A DNA stretch of 64,000 nucleotides, taken from positions 119,802 through 183,801 of the forward strand of contig DIVG01000029.1 of NCBI GenBank assembly GCA_002422425.1, read 5' to 3'. The DNA comes from Akkermansiaceae bacterium UBA6138 (lineage in GTDB: Bacteria; Verrucomicrobiota; Verrucomicrobiia; Verrucomicrobiales; DEV007). Position 1 is the first letter of the stretch. Each line of letters starts with the position of its first letter. The position numbers and the translations under genes are program-made. This document shows, one piece after another, positions 50,334 to 58,629 of the stretch. Under the pieces are notes generated by a model that saw only the letters and a program-made list of their open reading frames with translations, did not search any database and was not told the DNA's origin.

Positions 50334-52538
50334 TCAGCGTGCGCCATAGACCGGTGGTTTCCAGTCGACCGGCAGTTTCGCCTGCGGCCTCACGCCGTAG
50401 GCATCGGGCGGGATGGGGTGATCCTCCGGCTTCTGGAGCGGCATGTCATCGGGCAGATGTTTGATTTTAAAATCCTTGTATTGAATCGTCATGGCCGGCC
50501 CGACATGGACCTGTACCGCGAGGATGCCCTCGAGAGCACGCCCCTTTTCGTCAAAGTCGAGCAGGTCGGCGGTGGGATTCCCATTGATCCAGTGCCGGTG
50601 ATGATTCCCCTCGACGAGGACGCGATACTCGTGCCACTCGTCCGGGGCAAAGCTCTTCACCTCCATTTTCCCGACGACCCAGGGCTGTCCGTCGGGGGCG
50701 ACGATGACCTTCTCACCCGTATGGGAAAGGATGCGGCGGCCGCGCTCCTCGTAGAGCATGCCATTGTAGTTCGGGTTATTCGCGACGACGTCGCACTGGT
50801 AGCCGGAGACGATGTCGAGGTCGACCTCGGGTCGCGAAGTGCCGCGATACTGGATACCGCTGTTGCCGCCAGCCGTGACCTTCACCTTCACCCGCAGATC
50901 GAAGTTCCGCACCGTCGAGTGGGTCCAGCTGAGGAAACGGTTCATCTTCAGTGAGCCGTCCGTCACCCCGGTGATGGCGCCGTCTTTCACTGACCAGAAC
51001 ACCTTATCCCCGTCCCAACCGCGCAAGGTTTTGCCGTCGAAGATCCTGACAAACCCCTCCTTGTCCGGCTTTGCGCTGACCGCGGCCGAGGCCTCGGGGT
51101 GGGCGTCGGTTGAGGGGGCGAAGGGCTCGCTCATCGGCTCGAGCGGACCGCCCAGCTCCGCCACGACCGCGGTGGTGCGGGCCCGCATGCTCTGGAGCGT
51201 GGCCGCGTGGGCGGGGTCGGACGCGAGATTGACGAGTTCGTCGGGATCGCTTTTCAGATCATAGAGGAACTCGTAATTCCCCTCGTCGAAGTAGCGCGCA
51301 TACTTGAAGTCGGCGTTGCGGAGGCCCTCCCACGCGGGAATGCGATTCCGCACCGCGAAATGCTCGTGAAAGGTCTCGGTGCGCCAGTCGGCCGGAGCCG
51401 GGCCCGCCACAACGGGCTTCAGGCTATGACCCTGGTAGTGGGCTGGTACGTCCGCTCCGGCCCAGTCGAGAAAGGTCGAGGGCAGGTCTAGATTGAGGGC
51501 GGGAGCCTCCGTCACTTTCCCCCGCTCCGATTCCGGGAGACGCGGGTCGGCGACGATCAGGGGGACCCGGATGGACTCGTCGAAATGCGACCATTTCCCG
51601 CTGAGCCCGCGATTGCCCATGTGGTAACCGTTGTCCGCCGAGTAGACGATGATGGTGTTGTCGGCGAGGCCGGCCTCTTCCAGCACCGTAATGAAACGCC
51701 CGATCTCGCGGTCGATCCCGCTGACCATGCGGTAGTAAGCGCGCAGGTTCGTCTGGTATTTTTCCGGCGTGTTCAGCGCCCAGAAATAGCGCTCGCGGGA
51801 GAGCGAGGTCTGGTAAAACTCGGGGAGTTTTTCGAAGATCGCCGGATCGTTCAGCTTCGGCGGATACATTTCGATGTCGTCATACATCCCATCGACCGAG
51901 CGCGGCCAGGGATAAAAGCCGATCCCGGGGCGGCGATCGTTGTCCTCGGCATGGCAGGCATTGAACCAGAGGTTCAGCGCAAAGGGTTTGTCGGCGGGCT
52001 GGTTTTTGATGAAGTCTATCCCGCGATCGACGATCAGTTCGGTCTCGTGCCGCAGCGAGCCGTCGGGCTGCTCCTTATAAAACGGATTGCGCCCGATCGC
52101 CTCGAACTCGTCAAAATGGTCCGCCGCGTTAAACTTGGGATCGGCCATCTTCACGTGCCACTTGCCGTAGAATCCGGTGCGATAGCCATGCTGGCGGAGC
52201 AGGTCGCTGTAGAGCGTCTCGCTGACCTCGGGGCGGGTCACATCCGGATCGCCCGGCGTGCCGTAGCTCCGCCCCGTGAGTCCGGTCAGGATCGTGGTGC
52301 GGCTCACCCAGCAGATCGCCTGACTTGCGAAAGCGTTCTCAAACCGCACCCCACGTTCGGCTAGCGCGTCGATGTTCGGTGTCTGGACGATGGGATTCCC
52401 ATAGCAGCCGAGCGTATTCGTGGACTGATCGTCGGTGAAGAAAAAAACGATGTTCGGAGCCTTGGCGGGAGTCTCCGACATGAGCGGATGACTGTGGAAA
52501 AGAAGAAGGAGGGAGAGGGCGCAAAGGGGGCGATTCAT
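50334..52538 (-). CDS. Sulfatase fused to a C-terminal DUF1080 domain
   Basis: 734 residues. Signal peptide (CALSLLLLFHSHPLMS), then a type I sulfatase: metal ligands TDDQ, the formylglycine site ICWVSRTTILTGLTGR with C76 and V at the third position (usual consensus C-x-P/A-S-R), GFYGKWHV, YSADNGYHMG and SGKWSHFDESIRVPLI. From about residue 505 a DUF1080 (3-keto-disaccharide hydrolase, concanavalin-like) domain follows: FVRIFDGKTLRGWDG, GNSGIQYRG and the closing MTIQYKDFKIKHL. The combination suggests removal of sulfate followed by action on, or binding to, the exposed sugar. First gene of the operon with PSD1 81 bp downstream. Confidence 0.93.
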   Translation of the reverse strand: MNRPLCALSLLLLFHSHPLMSETPAKAPNIVFFFTDDQSTNTLGCYGNPIVQTPNIDALAERGVRFENAFASQAICWVSRTTILTGLTGRSYGTPGDPDVTRPEVSETLYSDLLRQHGYRTGFYGKWHVKMADPKFNAADHFDEFEAIGRNPFYKEQPDGSLRHETELIVDRGIDFIKNQPADKPFALNLWFNACHAEDNDRRPGIGFYPWPRSVDGMYDDIEMYPPKLNDPAIFEKLPEFYQTSLSRERYFWALNTPEKYQTNLRAYYRMVSGIDREIGRFITVLEEAGLADNTIIVYSADNGYHMGNRGLSGKWSHFDESIRVPLIVADPRLPESERGKVTEAPALNLDLPSTFLDWAGADVPAHYQGHSLKPVVAGPAPADWRTETFHEHFAVRNRIPAWEGLRNADFKYARYFDEGNYEFLYDLKSDPDELVNLASDPAHAATLQSMRARTTAVVAELGGPLEPMSEPFAPSTDAHPEASAAVSAKPDKEGFVRIFDGKTLRGWDGDKVFWSVKDGAITGVTDGSLKMNRFLSWTHSTVRNFDLRVKVKVTAGGNSGIQYRGTSRPEVDLDIVSGYQCDVVANNPNYNGMLYEERGRRILSHTGEKVIVAPDGQPWVVGKMEVKSFAPDEWHEYRVLVEGNHHRHWINGNPTADLLDFDEKGRALEGILAVQVHVGPAMTIQYKDFKIKHLPDDMPLQKPEDHPIPPDAYGVRPQAKLPVDWKPPVYGAR

Positions 52539-52662
52539 GGGACGGGGACAGAAGAGTAAACCGCGAGACCGCTGTGCCGGTCAATCACTTTCGCCGCCGA
52601 CTTCAGAGTCCTGGAGCGGCGGACAGTTTGGCAAAACGTCCCTACCGGGCCTCTCTCACCCT

Positions 52663-53301
52663 TCAATCCTCCTCCGCCAAACCGCGTTTCCGCAGTTCCC
52701 CGACCATCTCATCGAGAATCGCGAGGCCGTAAGAGATCTTTTTGAAAAAGCTCTCGTTGTGATGCACCACGACGAAGTTCTCGTGCTGTGACCAGTAGCT
52801 CCGCAGCTTCGCATCGAGCACGACGGCCTCGGCGAGCGTCTCCCGCCGGGCCGGATTACCGCCCTCGATCCCCAGTCCTCCGACGGCGGCACTCTCGAAA
52901 AAGATGACCCCGTCATAGCGGGCCAGTTCCGCCTCCAGACTTGTCTCAAGAGACTCGAAAAAATCGCCTCTGTCCCCGGGCCAGTAGGCGGCCCCGTCTA
53001 TCGTGCCGCGGTCACAGATGAGGATGCGCTCCGGGTAGCGCGTTGCCTGGATATCTTCGAGATTCCGTTGCACATGGTAGATCGCAAGCTGGGCCGAGCG
53101 AACGGCCTCCTTTTCGGGGTAACGGGGAAATCCGCCCATGAACATCATCGTCGCCGCCTCGGGCACGATCACGACGCCTTCGCCCATCTCGCGGCGAAAG
53201 AGATCCACCGCCGTCGTCTTTCCTCCACCCGGTCCCCCCGTCACCGCGATGCGGCAGCGATGGTGGCGAGGAGAGGACGGGTGAAAAGACGGTATTTTCA
53301 T
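52663..53301 (-). CDS. AAA_28-type P-loop NTPase
   Basis: 212 residues. Walker A RIAVTGGPGGGKTTAVDLF near residue 20, followed by the family pattern VVIVPEAATMMFMGGFPR and the Walker-B-like ILICDRGTIDGAAYWPG. The later VIFFESAAVGGLG and a C-terminal helical part fit the AAA_28 (TTD14/ATPase-kinase-like) family of unknown function, whose eukaryotic members bind GTP and phosphoinositides. It is a stand-alone gene, 125 bp upstream of the sulfatase operon on the same strand, and divergent from the small secreted protein. Likely cytoplasmic. Confidence 0.85.
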   Translation of the reverse strand: MKIPSFHPSSPRHHRCRIAVTGGPGGGKTTAVDLFRREMGEGVVIVPEAATMMFMGGFPRYPEKEAVRSAQLAIYHVQRNLEDIQATRYPERILICDRGTIDGAAYWPGDRGDFFESLETSLEAELARYDGVIFFESAAVGGLGIEGGNPARRETLAEAVVLDAKLRSYWSQHENFVVVHHNESFFKKISYGLAILDEMVGELRKRGLAEED

Positions 53302-53410
53302 CAGACAGATTGCAACGGGCGCTGCGATACGGGGTTTATGATCATGCCGACAGCGTTACGAGTCACTCAGATTCTGACCTTGGCGAAAAAAATCACCCCC
53401 TTCAACCCTA

Positions 53411-54025
53411 ATGACCTTACACTCAGTAAACCTGACCCGTCTCCTTCTCTGCACCGCCGTTGCGATTGCCCTGGCGTTTCCGCCAGTTCCCGGGCGCGCT
53501 CAGGAGGGAGAGCCCCGCACCCCGGAAAAAACGGCGGAAGAAAAGCCGGACGGCCGTCCCGTTCCACCCAAGGCAACCCCGCGACAGCCCGATGCGTCGG
53601 CCCCCGGACGCGAAGGCGAGCGCCCCTCGCCGACCCGCAGCAATCGCCCCGGCGAGGGAGCGCGCAAGGGCGGCCCCCGCGAGGCGGGAACTCCCCAAGA
53701 CTCACCCCGCGAATCCCGCCCACGCGGTGAGCGCGGACGACCCGAGCCCCTTCCCCACCTCCTAGCGGCGGCCATGCACCTGGAGCAGGCCGGACTTCAT
53801 GACGAAGCGCGCCGTGTCCGCGCCCGTGCCGAAGAAATGAAACGTCATCACGAAGAGCGGGGCCATAGCCGCTCACCCCACAGCGGCCCCCAACTTGAGG
53901 AGCAGCTCGCGGAGATCCGTCATCGTCACGAAGAGCTCCGCGCCGAAGTGGCCGAACTCCGCGAGGCGCTGCAGCGCCATCCTGCGAGCAGCAAAAAGAG
54001 GGCCGAAAAAGCTCCCGACCAGTGA
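53411..54025 (+). CDS. Secreted Pro/Arg-rich protein with C-terminal coiled coil
   Basis: 204 residues: a signal peptide (TRLLLCTAVAIALAFPPVPGRAQ) is followed by a low-complexity Pro/Arg/Gly/Glu-rich segment (about 30-110), then a helical region (HLLAAAMHLEQAGLHDEARRV in parts) and a Glu/Arg/His-rich coiled coil (EEQLAEIRHRHEELRAEVAELREALQ, in parts). No enzyme motif. The AAxHLxxAGLxxxA pattern recurs in periplasmic proteins of PVC bacteria, but no function is assigned. Start ATG 53411 is the first in the frame. Confidence 0.65.
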   Translation: MTLHSVNLTRLLLCTAVAIALAFPPVPGRAQEGEPRTPEKTAEEKPDGRPVPPKATPRQPDASAPGREGERPSPTRSNRPGEGARKGGPREAGTPQDSPRESRPRGERGRPEPLPHLLAAAMHLEQAGLHDEARRVRARAEEMKRHHEERGHSRSPHSGPQLEEQLAEIRHRHEELRAEVAELREALQRHPASSKKRAEKAPDQ

Positions 54026-54183
54026 GCGGACCGGGTTGAAGCCAGGGCCTTCGCTGTCATCACCGGTACAACTCTGCACCGCCGGGGTGCCGCCGGGAGC
54101 GTCGGTTGATTGGGGAGACGGGCAACCTGTCTCTATCTGCGAGGGCCAGCCTTCACGATCAGAATAGACAAAACGGAGACCAG

Positions 54184-54203
54184 GCTCCATCCTAGGATGG
54201 AGC
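54184..54203. repeat. Perfect 20-bp palindrome upstream of the DUF2238 gene
   Basis: GCTCCATCCTAGGATGGAGC reads the same on both strands and lies 16 bp before the GTG start at 54220. Position and perfect symmetry fit an operator or a hairpin blocking translation initiation. Confidence 0.6.
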
Positions 54204-54219
54204 TATCCGAAATTCCGCC

Positions 54220-54927
54220 GTGAACAGCCCTCTCCCACCCGCCCATCGTCGCCTTTTCCTGCTCCTCGGCAGCCTCTACGCCGCTTGGTGGGTTACCCTT
54301 GCGATCGCGCCGAAACATCCGTTTGACTGGTGGCTGGAGAACATTCTCGTAATCACCGGGCTCCTCCTTCTCATTCTCACAGCCCGCCGCTTTGTCTTTT
54401 CGCGGCTCTCCTACTTCCTCATCTTTCTCTTTCTTTGCCTCCACACGCTCGGGGCACACTACACCTACTCGGAAGTTCCCTACCGCGCTTGGTTCGAATC
54501 CCTCGGTTTGCGCGGGACCGCGCCTCCTTTCGACGCCGCTGACCCGGCCCGGAATCACTTCGACCGGCTCGTCCACTTCCTCTATGGCCTGCTCCTCACC
54601 CTGCCTTTCCGGGAAGCCTTTTATTTCGCCGTCGTTCCTAAAAGCGCCTTCTGGAGCTACCTGATTATTCTCTCCTTCAACATGGCCACATCCCTCCTCT
54701 ACGAGCTCCTCGAATGGGCCGTCGTGGAGATCTGGGGCGGCGAGCTCGGCCTGGCCTTCCTCGGCGCTCAGGGAGATCCCTGGGATGCCCACAAAGACAT
54801 GCTTCTCGCCGCCATGGGATGCCTCCTCTGCTTCGCCCTCATGCTCCTCGTCCAGGCGCTCAGCGGAAGAGACTTCGCTCGCGAATGGGGCGAACGACGG
54901 AGGAAAGGATGGCTCACCACTCGTTAA
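54220..54927 (+). CDS. DUF2238 (YjdF-like) integral membrane protein
   Basis: 235 residues beginning at GTG 54220. It has about six membrane helices: LFLLLGSLYAAWWVTLAI, LENILVITGLLLLILTA, SYFLIFLFLCLHTLGAHY, FDRLVHFLYGLLLTLPF, YLIILSFNMATSLLYELLEW and MLLAAMGCLLCFALMLLV. Conserved family motifs are LHTLGAHYTYSEVP, NHFDRLVHFLYG and the final GDPWDAHKDM. The His/Asp/Glu residues in the membrane suggest a metal site, but no function is known for YjdF. A perfect palindrome lies just upstream and may control it. Confidence 0.85.
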   Translation: MNSPLPPAHRRLFLLLGSLYAAWWVTLAIAPKHPFDWWLENILVITGLLLLILTARRFVFSRLSYFLIFLFLCLHTLGAHYTYSEVPYRAWFESLGLRGTAPPFDAADPARNHFDRLVHFLYGLLLTLPFREAFYFAVVPKSAFWSYLIILSFNMATSLLYELLEWAVVEIWGGELGLAFLGAQGDPWDAHKDMLLAAMGCLLCFALMLLVQALSGRDFAREWGERRRKGWLTTR

Positions 54928-55111
54928 CCGAAATCCGTGAAAATCGCCAGCCGTCAACTTCCCCACAGGGCGAGACGAAAAGGTCGGATTCCGTTAGAAA
55001 AACCGGTGCCGTGATCCCGCCGGCGGAGGCGAGTCCCTTTCCGCCTTGCCCTGCGCCGGTGAATATGTATCCTTACGCCCCTATCACTTAAACCCAAGTA
55101 TTTCTGCGATT

Positions 55112-56128
55112 ATGTCATCTCTCAAACTGCACAACGCCATGTGGCCCGGTCTCGTCGGAAAAGGCGACGGCGACGGTCAGGAACCGCCCATCTCTCTCGA
55201 GCGTATGCTCGACCTTACCGCTGCGGCGGAGGTGAACGGCCAGAAATACGACGGGATCGATTACTTCCTTTTCCTCCCCCACACCGATCCGGCCGCGAGC
55301 GATGACGAGCTCCGCGGCATCGCGGACATGATCGCCGGCAAAGGCTTCGACGTGGGCTCGCTCGTGGCTCCGGTCTGGCCGGGCACGGTCGGTGACTCGG
55401 CCATGGGCGACGACGCGGCGCAGGCAAAGTTCCTCGAAGCGGTAAGGGTTGGCTGCCGCATCGCCGGTGTCTTCAACGAACACGGTGTCCGCAAGCGCGG
55501 GGTCATCCGCATCGACTCGGCCGAGTTCGGGGTCGAAAAATGGCGCGAAAATCCCGAGGCGAACACGAAGCGCATCGCCGCGACCTTCCGCGAAGCGGCG
55601 AAAATCGCCGCTGATCACGGGGAACGCCTCGCCGCCGAAGGTGAAATCTGCTGGGCCGGGATGCACAGCTGGAAGGACATGCTCAACCTGCTCGAAGAAG
55701 TCGGCATGCCCGAGACCCTCGGCTTCCAGGCTGATCTCGCCCACACCTATCTCTACCTCCTCGGCTACAATGCCCCCGATTGCGCGCTGCTCCAGGAGGG
55801 TTATACCGTCGACGAGTTCTACGCCGCCTACGAGGAGATGACCGACAAGCTTCGTCCCTGGACGATTGACTTCCACGTGGCGCAGAACGACGGCACCGTT
55901 CACGGCGCCGGCAGCCACGACAAAACCGGCAAGCACTGCCGGGCCGACGACCCGAACGGGAAACTCGACATCGTGAAGTGCTCACAGTTCTGGCTCAAGG
56001 ACTACGCCGCCCGCGGGATCGAGCACATCTGCTGGGATGGCTGCATGTTCCCAAACGCTGTCCTCGAGACTCCGTCTACCTGGAACACGATTCTCAAAAC
56101 GATGATAGACGTCCGCGACGCGGTGTGA
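55112..56128 (+). CDS. TIM-barrel sugar phosphate isomerase/epimerase family protein
   Basis: 338 residues from ATG 55112, without a signal peptide, hence cytoplasmic. The xylose-isomerase-like barrel is indicated by YDGIDYFLFLPHTD, RIAATFREAAKIAADHG, LAAEGEICWAGMHSWKDMLNLLEEVG (metal Glu, in parts), GFQADLAHTYLYLLGYN (Asp, His) and WTIDFHVAQNDGTVHGAGSHDKTG (Asp, His). The last part, DGCMFPNAV, is close to uncharacterised PVC isomerases. Upstream 180 bp show no clear promoter. A strong intrinsic terminator follows its stop, so it is transcribed separately from the next gene. Confidence 0.9.
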   Translation: MSSLKLHNAMWPGLVGKGDGDGQEPPISLERMLDLTAAAEVNGQKYDGIDYFLFLPHTDPAASDDELRGIADMIAGKGFDVGSLVAPVWPGTVGDSAMGDDAAQAKFLEAVRVGCRIAGVFNEHGVRKRGVIRIDSAEFGVEKWRENPEANTKRIAATFREAAKIAADHGERLAAEGEICWAGMHSWKDMLNLLEEVGMPETLGFQADLAHTYLYLLGYNAPDCALLQEGYTVDEFYAAYEEMTDKLRPWTIDFHVAQNDGTVHGAGSHDKTGKHCRADDPNGKLDIVKCSQFWLKDYAARGIEHICWDGCMFPNAVLETPSTWNTILKTMIDVRDAV

Positions 56129-56155
56129 GTCCCCGGCTGAGGTCCGACCTTTATG

Positions 56156-56193
56156 AAACGGTCGCTTCGGGGATTTCCGGAGCGGCCGTTTTT
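56156..56193 (+). terminator. Intrinsic terminator
   Basis: 15-bp stem (56156-56170 with 56177-56191, two G-U pairs), GGATTT loop, then a T-run, 28 bp after the isomerase stop. Confidence 0.85.
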
Positions 56194-56216
56194 CATGTCC
56201 CCATTTTCCCGCGCTC

Positions 56217-57086
56217 ATGAAAACGCCTCTCTTTATTCTCGCCGTCCTCTTTTCCTTCTCCCCGCTCCACGCCCAGACCATGAAGTCCGACATCCCCTAC
56301 GTCCCGAATGGTCACGCCCGTCATGTCCTTGACGTCTATTTCCCGGAGGGGGCAAAGGACCTGCCGGTCGTGTTCTGGATCCACGGGGGCGGCTGGCAGA
56401 GCGGGGACAAGACCGGGATAAAAACGAAACCGGCCTGGTTCGGCGAAAAGGGCTTTGTCTTTGTCTCGATCAATCACCGGCTCCTGCCCGAGGTCACGAT
56501 GGAGGCTCTCACCGGCGACGTGGCAAAGGCTTTCGGCTGGGTCAGGAAAAATATCGCGGAATACGGGGGTGATCCGGACCGCATCCTCGTCGGCGGCCAT
56601 TCCTCAGGCGCACAGCTCGCCGCTCTCATTTGCACAGACGATCGCTACCTGAAAGCGGAGGGGGAATCTTTCGGTTGTCTCATCGGCTGCCTCCCTGTCG
56701 ATGGCGACACCTACGACATCCCCGCGATCATCGAGGTTGCGGAAACACGCCGCCGCGTTCATCATCAGCCGCAGGCGTCCTTTGGCCACCGGCAGAAGTT
56801 TGGGAATGATCCCGCGAAACATCTCAATTTTTCCGCCGTTAGCCACGTCGCGCCGGGAAAGGAGATCCCTCCCTTTCTCATTCTCTTCAACGCCGCACAC
56901 CCGGACAACTCGGCGCAGGCGGCGCGATTCGGAACGGTTCTGAAAGAGGCGGGGATTCCGGTGACGCTCTATGCCGGGAAAAATACCGATCACACCCGGA
57001 TCAACAATGAGCTCGGCCTAGCCGAAGACCCTGCCACTGTCGAGTTGGAGAAGTTCGTCGGGATAATCCTGACACAGGGAAACTGA
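56217..57086 (+). CDS. Exported alpha/beta-hydrolase (BD-FAE type esterase)
   Basis: 289 residues with a signal peptide (PLFILAVLFSFSPLHAQ). Oxyanion motif WIHGGGWQSGDK, nucleophile elbow GGHSSGAQLAAL (S of GHSSG), and a C-terminal Asp/His pair region (GKNTDHTRINNELG). Members hydrolyse aryl or feruloyl/acetyl esters on plant polysaccharides, or act like kynurenine formamidase; export here favours a polysaccharide-esterase role. The catalytic His is probably the H of TDHTRIN. It starts 23 bp after the previous terminator and is followed 125 bp later by the lipoprotein stop on the opposite strand. Confidence 0.88.
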   Translation: MKTPLFILAVLFSFSPLHAQTMKSDIPYVPNGHARHVLDVYFPEGAKDLPVVFWIHGGGWQSGDKTGIKTKPAWFGEKGFVFVSINHRLLPEVTMEALTGDVAKAFGWVRKNIAEYGGDPDRILVGGHSSGAQLAALICTDDRYLKAEGESFGCLIGCLPVDGDTYDIPAIIEVAETRRRVHHQPQASFGHRQKFGNDPAKHLNFSAVSHVAPGKEIPPFLILFNAAHPDNSAQAARFGTVLKEAGIPVTLYAGKNTDHTRINNELGLAEDPATVELEKFVGIILTQGN

Positions 57087-57114
57087 GCTTACTTGAAACG
57101 GCGAGCCCCACAAA

Positions 57115-57147
57115 AAAGCCCCGTAATGCCAAGCATCACGGGGCTTT
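57115..57147. terminator. Bidirectional intrinsic terminator
   Basis: Long hairpin with arms AAAGCCCCGT and ACGGGGCTTT, extended by ATGC/GCAT around one mismatch. Both strands carry T- or A-runs (57112-57117 gives T-run on minus), so it can end the esterase transcript and the small lipoprotein transcript. Confidence 0.8.
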
Positions 57148-57210
57148 GGAAGTCGTTTTACCGATAAAAGCATCGCCGGTAACCGGCAGGAAGCAACCGG
57201 CCAAGCGAAA

Positions 57211-57390
57211 TTACTGAGCAGCAGGAGCTTCGGCAGCAGGAGCAGGAGCCTCGGCGGCAGGGGCAGGGGCTTCTTCGGCGGCAGGAGCTTCCGGAGCGGG
57301 TGCGTCACCCTCGGGTGCCTTGCTGCAGCTGATGAGGCCGAAGCTGAAACCCATGGCGATGGTAGCGAGCGTAATACGAATGATATTCAT
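57211..57390 (-). CDS. Small Ala/Pro/Glu-rich lipoprotein
   Basis: A 59-residue protein from ATG 57390 to TAA 57211, too short for most gene filters. Residues 1-22 are a lipoprotein signal (IIRITLATIAMGFSFG) ending in LISC, so Cys22 would be lipidated. The rest is a repetitive tail of Ala, Pro and Glu with recurring EAPAP/AAEAP units and no hydrophobic core. The start has an AAGGGA ribosome-binding site about 9 bp upstream, a candidate promoter overlapping an inverted repeat, and a terminator 64 bp downstream, so it is a complete transcription unit. Function unknown; likely an outer-membrane surface or periplasmic lipoprotein. Confidence 0.75.
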   Translation of the reverse strand: MNIIRITLATIAMGFSFGLISCSKAPEGDAPAPEAPAAEEAPAPAAEAPAPAAEAPAAQ

Positions 57391-57431
57391 TTTTATAATT
57401 CCCTTTTGGTTATGATAGCGGGACGGTGCTT

Positions 57432-57460
57432 ATCTTGCCATGAATCTACGATCGTGGCAA
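57432..57460 (-). promoter_or_regulatory. Candidate promoter of the small lipoprotein
   Basis: Minus-strand TTGCCA (57455-57460) and CAAGAT (57432-57437) with a 17-bp spacer. The -10 is weak, but the arrangement coincides with an inverted repeat. Confidence 0.45.
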
Positions 57461-57461
57461 G
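57434..57461. repeat. Inverted repeat overlapping the lipoprotein promoter
   Basis: Perfect 7-bp arms CTTGCCA (57434-57440) and TGGCAAG (57455-57461), 14 bp apart; one arm covers the -35 and the other the -10, as expected for a repressor operator. Confidence 0.55.
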
Positions 57462-57593
57462 AGCGACGCTCTGTTTTTTTGAAAAGCACTTTTTACGCAG
57501 GTCGGTCGAAGGGACCGTCCCTGCCGCGAAAATCACGTGCATCCGCGCTTGCCAGTCACGCTACTTCACTTCATCCTGACGGTGTTTTACGCT

Positions 57594-58205
57594 ATGAAAT
57601 CCCTCTTTACCCGCTGCTCCTCATTCATCACCGCCTCGATCTTTCTTGCTCTGATCATCGCCCCCCCTCTCTTCGCCGGGGAGAAGCTCTCACCCATTTT
57701 CAACGGAAGAGACCTCAGTGGATGGAAGATACCGGAGAACAACATTTGGTGGCTGGTGAATGACGGAATCCTTCAGGTCCGCAGCGGACCGGACAAGAAA
57801 GGTTCCGTTCTCTGGACCGAAAAGGAATACGAAAACTTTGTTATCGAGCTGGAATTTAAATTCGGCGAGGGAACGATTGACTCGGGCGTTCATCTCAGGA
57901 ACGAAGACCAGATCCAGATCGGCATCTCCGGTTCGCTGAAGCGTGATATGACCGCGTCCCCCTACATTCCAGGCAAAGGATATCCGGTCGAGGCCGAAGG
58001 GGTGAAAGAGCTTCTCAAGCTTGATGATTGGAACCACATGCGAATTGAGGTCCGCGGCATGGCTTATGCCTGCTGGCTTAACGGAAAAAAAGTCATGACC
58101 TACATGTCCGACACCGGCAAGTCCAGAGGTCCTATAGGCATCCAGCTCCACGGGGACCGCGACATGTCGATCGATTACCGTGAGATCAAAGCAAGCGAAC
58201 TCTAA
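57594..58205 (+). CDS. DUF1080 (3-keto-disaccharide hydrolase family) protein
   Basis: 203 residues from ATG 57594, with a signal peptide (SFITASIFLALIIAPPLFAG). The DUF1080 core follows: LSPIFNGRDLSGWKIPE, ILQVRSGPDKKGSVLWTEKEYENFVIELEFKF in parts, GTIDSGVHLRNE, and the terminal GIQLHGDRDMSIDYREIKAS. DUF1080 proteins have a concanavalin-like jelly-roll fold, and members cleave 3-keto-glycosides. The fold is complete and the length usual for single-domain members. It precedes the globin gene by 31 bp. A related domain is fused to the sulfatase at 50334-52538. Confidence 0.9.
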   Translation: MKSLFTRCSSFITASIFLALIIAPPLFAGEKLSPIFNGRDLSGWKIPENNIWWLVNDGILQVRSGPDKKGSVLWTEKEYENFVIELEFKFGEGTIDSGVHLRNEDQIQIGISGSLKRDMTASPYIPGKGYPVEAEGVKELLKLDDWNHMRIEVRGMAYACWLNGKKVMTYMSDTGKSRGPIGIQLHGDRDMSIDYREIKASEL

Positions 58206-58236
58206 GCACCCCTGAAGCCCTCACCCCGGAACTTTT

Positions 58237-58626
58237 ATGGAATTTCAAACTCACGAGAAGAGCCTCTACGAGCGAATTGGCGGCGAAGCGACGATCCAGA
58301 AGCTGGTCGATGACTTTTATACCAAAGTCGTCGCCGATCCTGAGATCGGGTATTATTTTACGCACGTCCCCATGGGTAAGCTGATCCCGATGCAGCGCGA
58401 GTTCTTTGCGATGGCTACGGGCGGTCCGACGCTCTACAGCGGACGCCCTCTTTCCCAGATTCACCGCCCCCTCGCGATCAGTCGCCGCGAGTTTCAGCGT
58501 TTCACCGAGCATCTCATCGAGACGCTCCAGTCAATCGGGATCGACGAGCAGGACGTCTACGAGATCATTGCGAAAATTAACATTTACGCCGACGAGATCA
58601 CGAACGAGGCCACTTACGGCGATTGA
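58237..58626 (+). CDS. Truncated haemoglobin
   Basis: 129 residues of the 2-on-2 globin family. Motifs: SLYERIGGEATIQKLVDDFYTKVVADPEI (in parts), YYFTHVPMGKL, QREFFAMATGGPTLYSGRPL, and the proximal His in SQIHRPLAISRREF. The length and GGPxxY signature fit the family; group (I or II) is not certain. Such globins bind oxygen or nitric oxide and act in NO detoxification or oxygen sensing. It lies 31 bp after the DUF1080 gene on the same strand and converges with the large fusion gene, 3 bp separating the stops. Confidence 0.9.
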   Translation: MEFQTHEKSLYERIGGEATIQKLVDDFYTKVVADPEIGYYFTHVPMGKLIPMQREFFAMATGGPTLYSGRPLSQIHRPLAISRREFQRFTEHLIETLQSIGIDEQDVYEIIAKINIYADEITNEATYGD

Positions 58627-58629
58627 TGA

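Noticed and set aside
57112..57290. Repetitive GCAGGAGC-type sequence as a CRISPR-like or satellite array
   Set aside because: The repetition comes from codons for Ala/Pro/Glu repeats in the small lipoprotein; there are no unique spacers.
57018..57308. 96-codon Leu/Pro-rich minus-strand frame
   Set aside because: It is a shifted reading of the A/P/E-repeat lipoprotein and its terminator; the lipoprotein frame has lipobox, start and ribosome-binding site.
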